From contig OZ244173.1 in the NCBI GenBank assembly GCA_965216515.1, positions 3,825,466-3,889,465 on the forward strand: 64,000 bases of DNA, written 5' to 3'. Shown here piece by piece: positions 62,731 through 64,000 of the stretch (position 1 is its first letter; every line of letters begins with the position of its first letter). The notes under the pieces are model-generated. The model had not been told where the DNA came from and made no database searches. It saw nothing but the letters and a program-made list of their open reading frames with translations. Made by a program: the position numbers and the translations under genes. This stretch comes from CAXMRP01 sp965216515 (lineage in GTDB: Bacteria; Pseudomonadota; Alphaproteobacteria; Rhizobiales; Afifellaceae).

Positions 62731-64000
62731 TGCGAAAATTTGGCGTTTTGATAGCCGGCGCAGTCATCGGGGCGCTTGCCGCCGGCGGCGTGTCGAAATT
62801 CGCCATGTCGAGCGCGGCGACGGCCGCGTCGTCCGATACGTATCGGCAACTGAACCTCTTCGGCGATGTGTTCGAGCGCATTCGCGCCGATTATGTCGAG
62901 GAACCCGAAGAGGTGGCGCTGATCGAGGCGGCGATCGAGGGGATGTTGTCCTCGCTCGATCCCCATTCCAGCTTTCTCAACGCCAAGAATTTCCGCGACA
63001 TGCAGGTCCAGACCCGTGGTGAATTTGGCGGGCTGGGTATCGAAGTGACCATGGAAAACGATCTGATCAAGGTCGTCACGCCCATCGACGACACGCCGGC
63101 GGCACGGGCCGGGGTCCTGGCCGGTGATGTCATCACCCATTTGGATGGCGAGCAGGTCCTGGGCCTCACCCTGCGCGAGGCGGTCGACAAGATGCGCGGA
63201 CCGGTGAATTCCCCGATCATGCTGACGGTCGCCCGGGAAGGCGCCGATGCGCCGCTGAAGATCCGTGTCGTGCGCGATATCATCCGCATCAAGTCGGTGC
63301 GTCACCGGGTCGAGACCGATGTCGGTTATGTCCGCATCACCCAGTTCAACGAACAGACCTCCCAGGGTCTGTCCAACGCCGTGAAGGAAATCCAGAAGGA
63401 GATCCCCGAGGCCGATCTGAAGGGCTTCATCGTCGATCTGCGCAACAATCCCGGCGGTCTGCTCGATCAGGCGATCGCCGTATCGGATGCTTTTCTCGAT
63501 CGCGGCGAGATCGTCTCCACGCGGGGCCGCCACAACGACGAGACCCAGCGCTACACCGCGCGCGCCGGCGATCTGGTCAAGAACAGCCCGGTCATCGTGC
63601 TGATCAATGGCGGCTCGGCATCGGCGTCGGAAATCGTTGCCGGCGCGCTCCAGGATCACCGGCGGGCGACGGTTGTCGGGTCCCGTTCCTTCGGCAAGGG
63701 CTCGGTCCAGACGATCATTCCGCTGGGTCGCAATGGCGCCATCCGCCTGACGACGGCGCGTTATTTCACGCCGTCGGGCCGCTCCATCCAGGCCAAGGGT
63801 GTGGAGCCGGATATCGAGGTGATCCAGGAATTGCCCGAGGAGTTGAAGGGACGGGTGGAATCGACCGGCGAGGCCAGCCTGCGCGGCCATCTGTCCGGCG
63901 AGGCCGAAGAGGAGAACAAGGCTGATGACAAACCGGAGGAATCCGGCTCGTTCGCCTACGTGCCGTCGGATCCCGCCGAGGACAAGCAATTGAACTTTGC
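62730..64000 (+). CDS. ctpA: Carboxy-terminal processing protease, S41 family (3'-truncated by window edge)
   Basis: Serine protease exported by an N-terminal hydrophobic segment (FGVLIAGAVIGALAAGGV). A PDZ domain (about 95-175, GGLGIEVTMENDLIKVV ... GVLAGDVITHLDG) and the S41 catalytic core follow. The nucleophile serine lies in NGGSASASEIVAGAL and the catalytic lysine in SRSFGKGSVQTI. The frame is still open at base 64000, after about 423 codons, so the C-terminus is missing. Gene order rsfS-rlmH-M23-ctpA is standard for alphaproteobacteria. Confidence 0.95.
   Translation, partial: MRKFGVLIAGAVIGALAAGGVSKFAMSSAATAASSDTYRQLNLFGDVFERIRADYVEEPEEVALIEAAIEGMLSSLDPHSSFLNAKNFRDMQVQTRGEFGGLGIEVTMENDLIKVVTPIDDTPAARAGVLAGDVITHLDGEQVLGLTLREAVDKMRGPVNSPIMLTVAREGADAPLKIRVVRDIIRIKSVRHRVETDVGYVRITQFNEQTSQGLSNAVKEIQKEIPEADLKGFIVDLRNNPGGLLDQAIAVSDAFLDRGEIVSTRGRHNDETQRYTARAGDLVKNSPVIVLINGGSASASEIVAGALQDHRRATVVGSRSFGKGSVQTIIPLGRNGAIRLTTARYFTPSGRSIQAKGVEPDIEVIQELPEELKGRVESTGEASLRGHLSGEAEEENKADDKPEESGSFAYVPSDPAEDKQLNF

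Overview
The window is GC-rich, densely coded bacterial chromosome from an alphaproteobacterium. Three things point there: the core block rplU-rpmA-GNAT-obgE-proB-proA-nadD ... rsfS-rlmH-M23-ctpA is in alphaproteobacterial order; ribosomal protein L21 carries the long Ala/Lys/Pro plus helix-hairpin-helix tail seen in Hyphomicrobiales-type bacteria; and many genes overlap by ATGA/GTGA. Genus cannot be fixed from the sequence alone.

Layout. (1) 1-2.9 kb: end of a ferric-iron/phosphonate-type ABC importer (fused double permease, ATPase) and a GNAT. (2) 3.0-10.3 kb: a LysR regulator diverging from a tightly overlapping four-gene operon (gcdH, fused alpha-beta 2-oxoacid dehydrogenase E1, FabD-like acyltransferase, ALDH7-type aminoadipate-semialdehyde dehydrogenase), best read as lower lysine catabolism to crotonyl-CoA. 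(3) 10.4-28.8 kb: an accessory catabolic region. It has a GntR regulator with an 18-bp palindromic operator, a D-cysteine-desulfhydrase-like PLP enzyme, a PanB-fold protein without the usual metal ligands, and a chloromethane-utilisation-like methyl-transfer module (corrinoid protein, UroD-type methyltransferase, methyl-THF methyltransferase). A three-component membrane di-iron oxygenase (desaturase-like protein, ferredoxin reductase, Rieske ferredoxin), a LysR regulator, and a ribose-type ABC importer with an FGGY kinase follow. (4) 29.1-45.76 kb: a putative 16.6-kb genomic island bounded by 16-bp direct repeats of the 3' end of a tRNA-Ser(CGA) gene. It carries a secreted ankyrin protein, a heptanucleotide array, IS remnants and a LacI-controlled amino-sugar-like catabolic system. 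That system has a UgpABCE-type importer, two Gfo/Idh dehydrogenases, an Ldh-family dehydrogenase, NagB-like, SIS, NagA, ceramidase-like and AGE-epimerase-like proteins. Three near-identical GCAACCGGTTGC operators mark its three transcription units. (5) 45.7-64 kb: core block, interrupted between nadD and rsfS by a complete taurine-dissimilation cassette (tauR, ald, sulfite exporter, xsc, tpa, pta).

How the parts work together. The taurine cassette would convert taurine plus pyruvate to alanine and sulfoacetaldehyde (Tpa), recycle alanine (Ald), cleave sulfoacetaldehyde to acetyl phosphate and sulfite (Xsc), make acetyl-CoA (Pta) and export sulfite (TSUP protein). The island system appears to import a sugar, oxidise or epimerise it, and remove acyl and amino groups, but contains no sugar kinase, so its substrate and order of steps are open. 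Short exact tandem duplications (7 to 25 bp units) recur just outside coding sequences across the window, an unusual feature of this genome.
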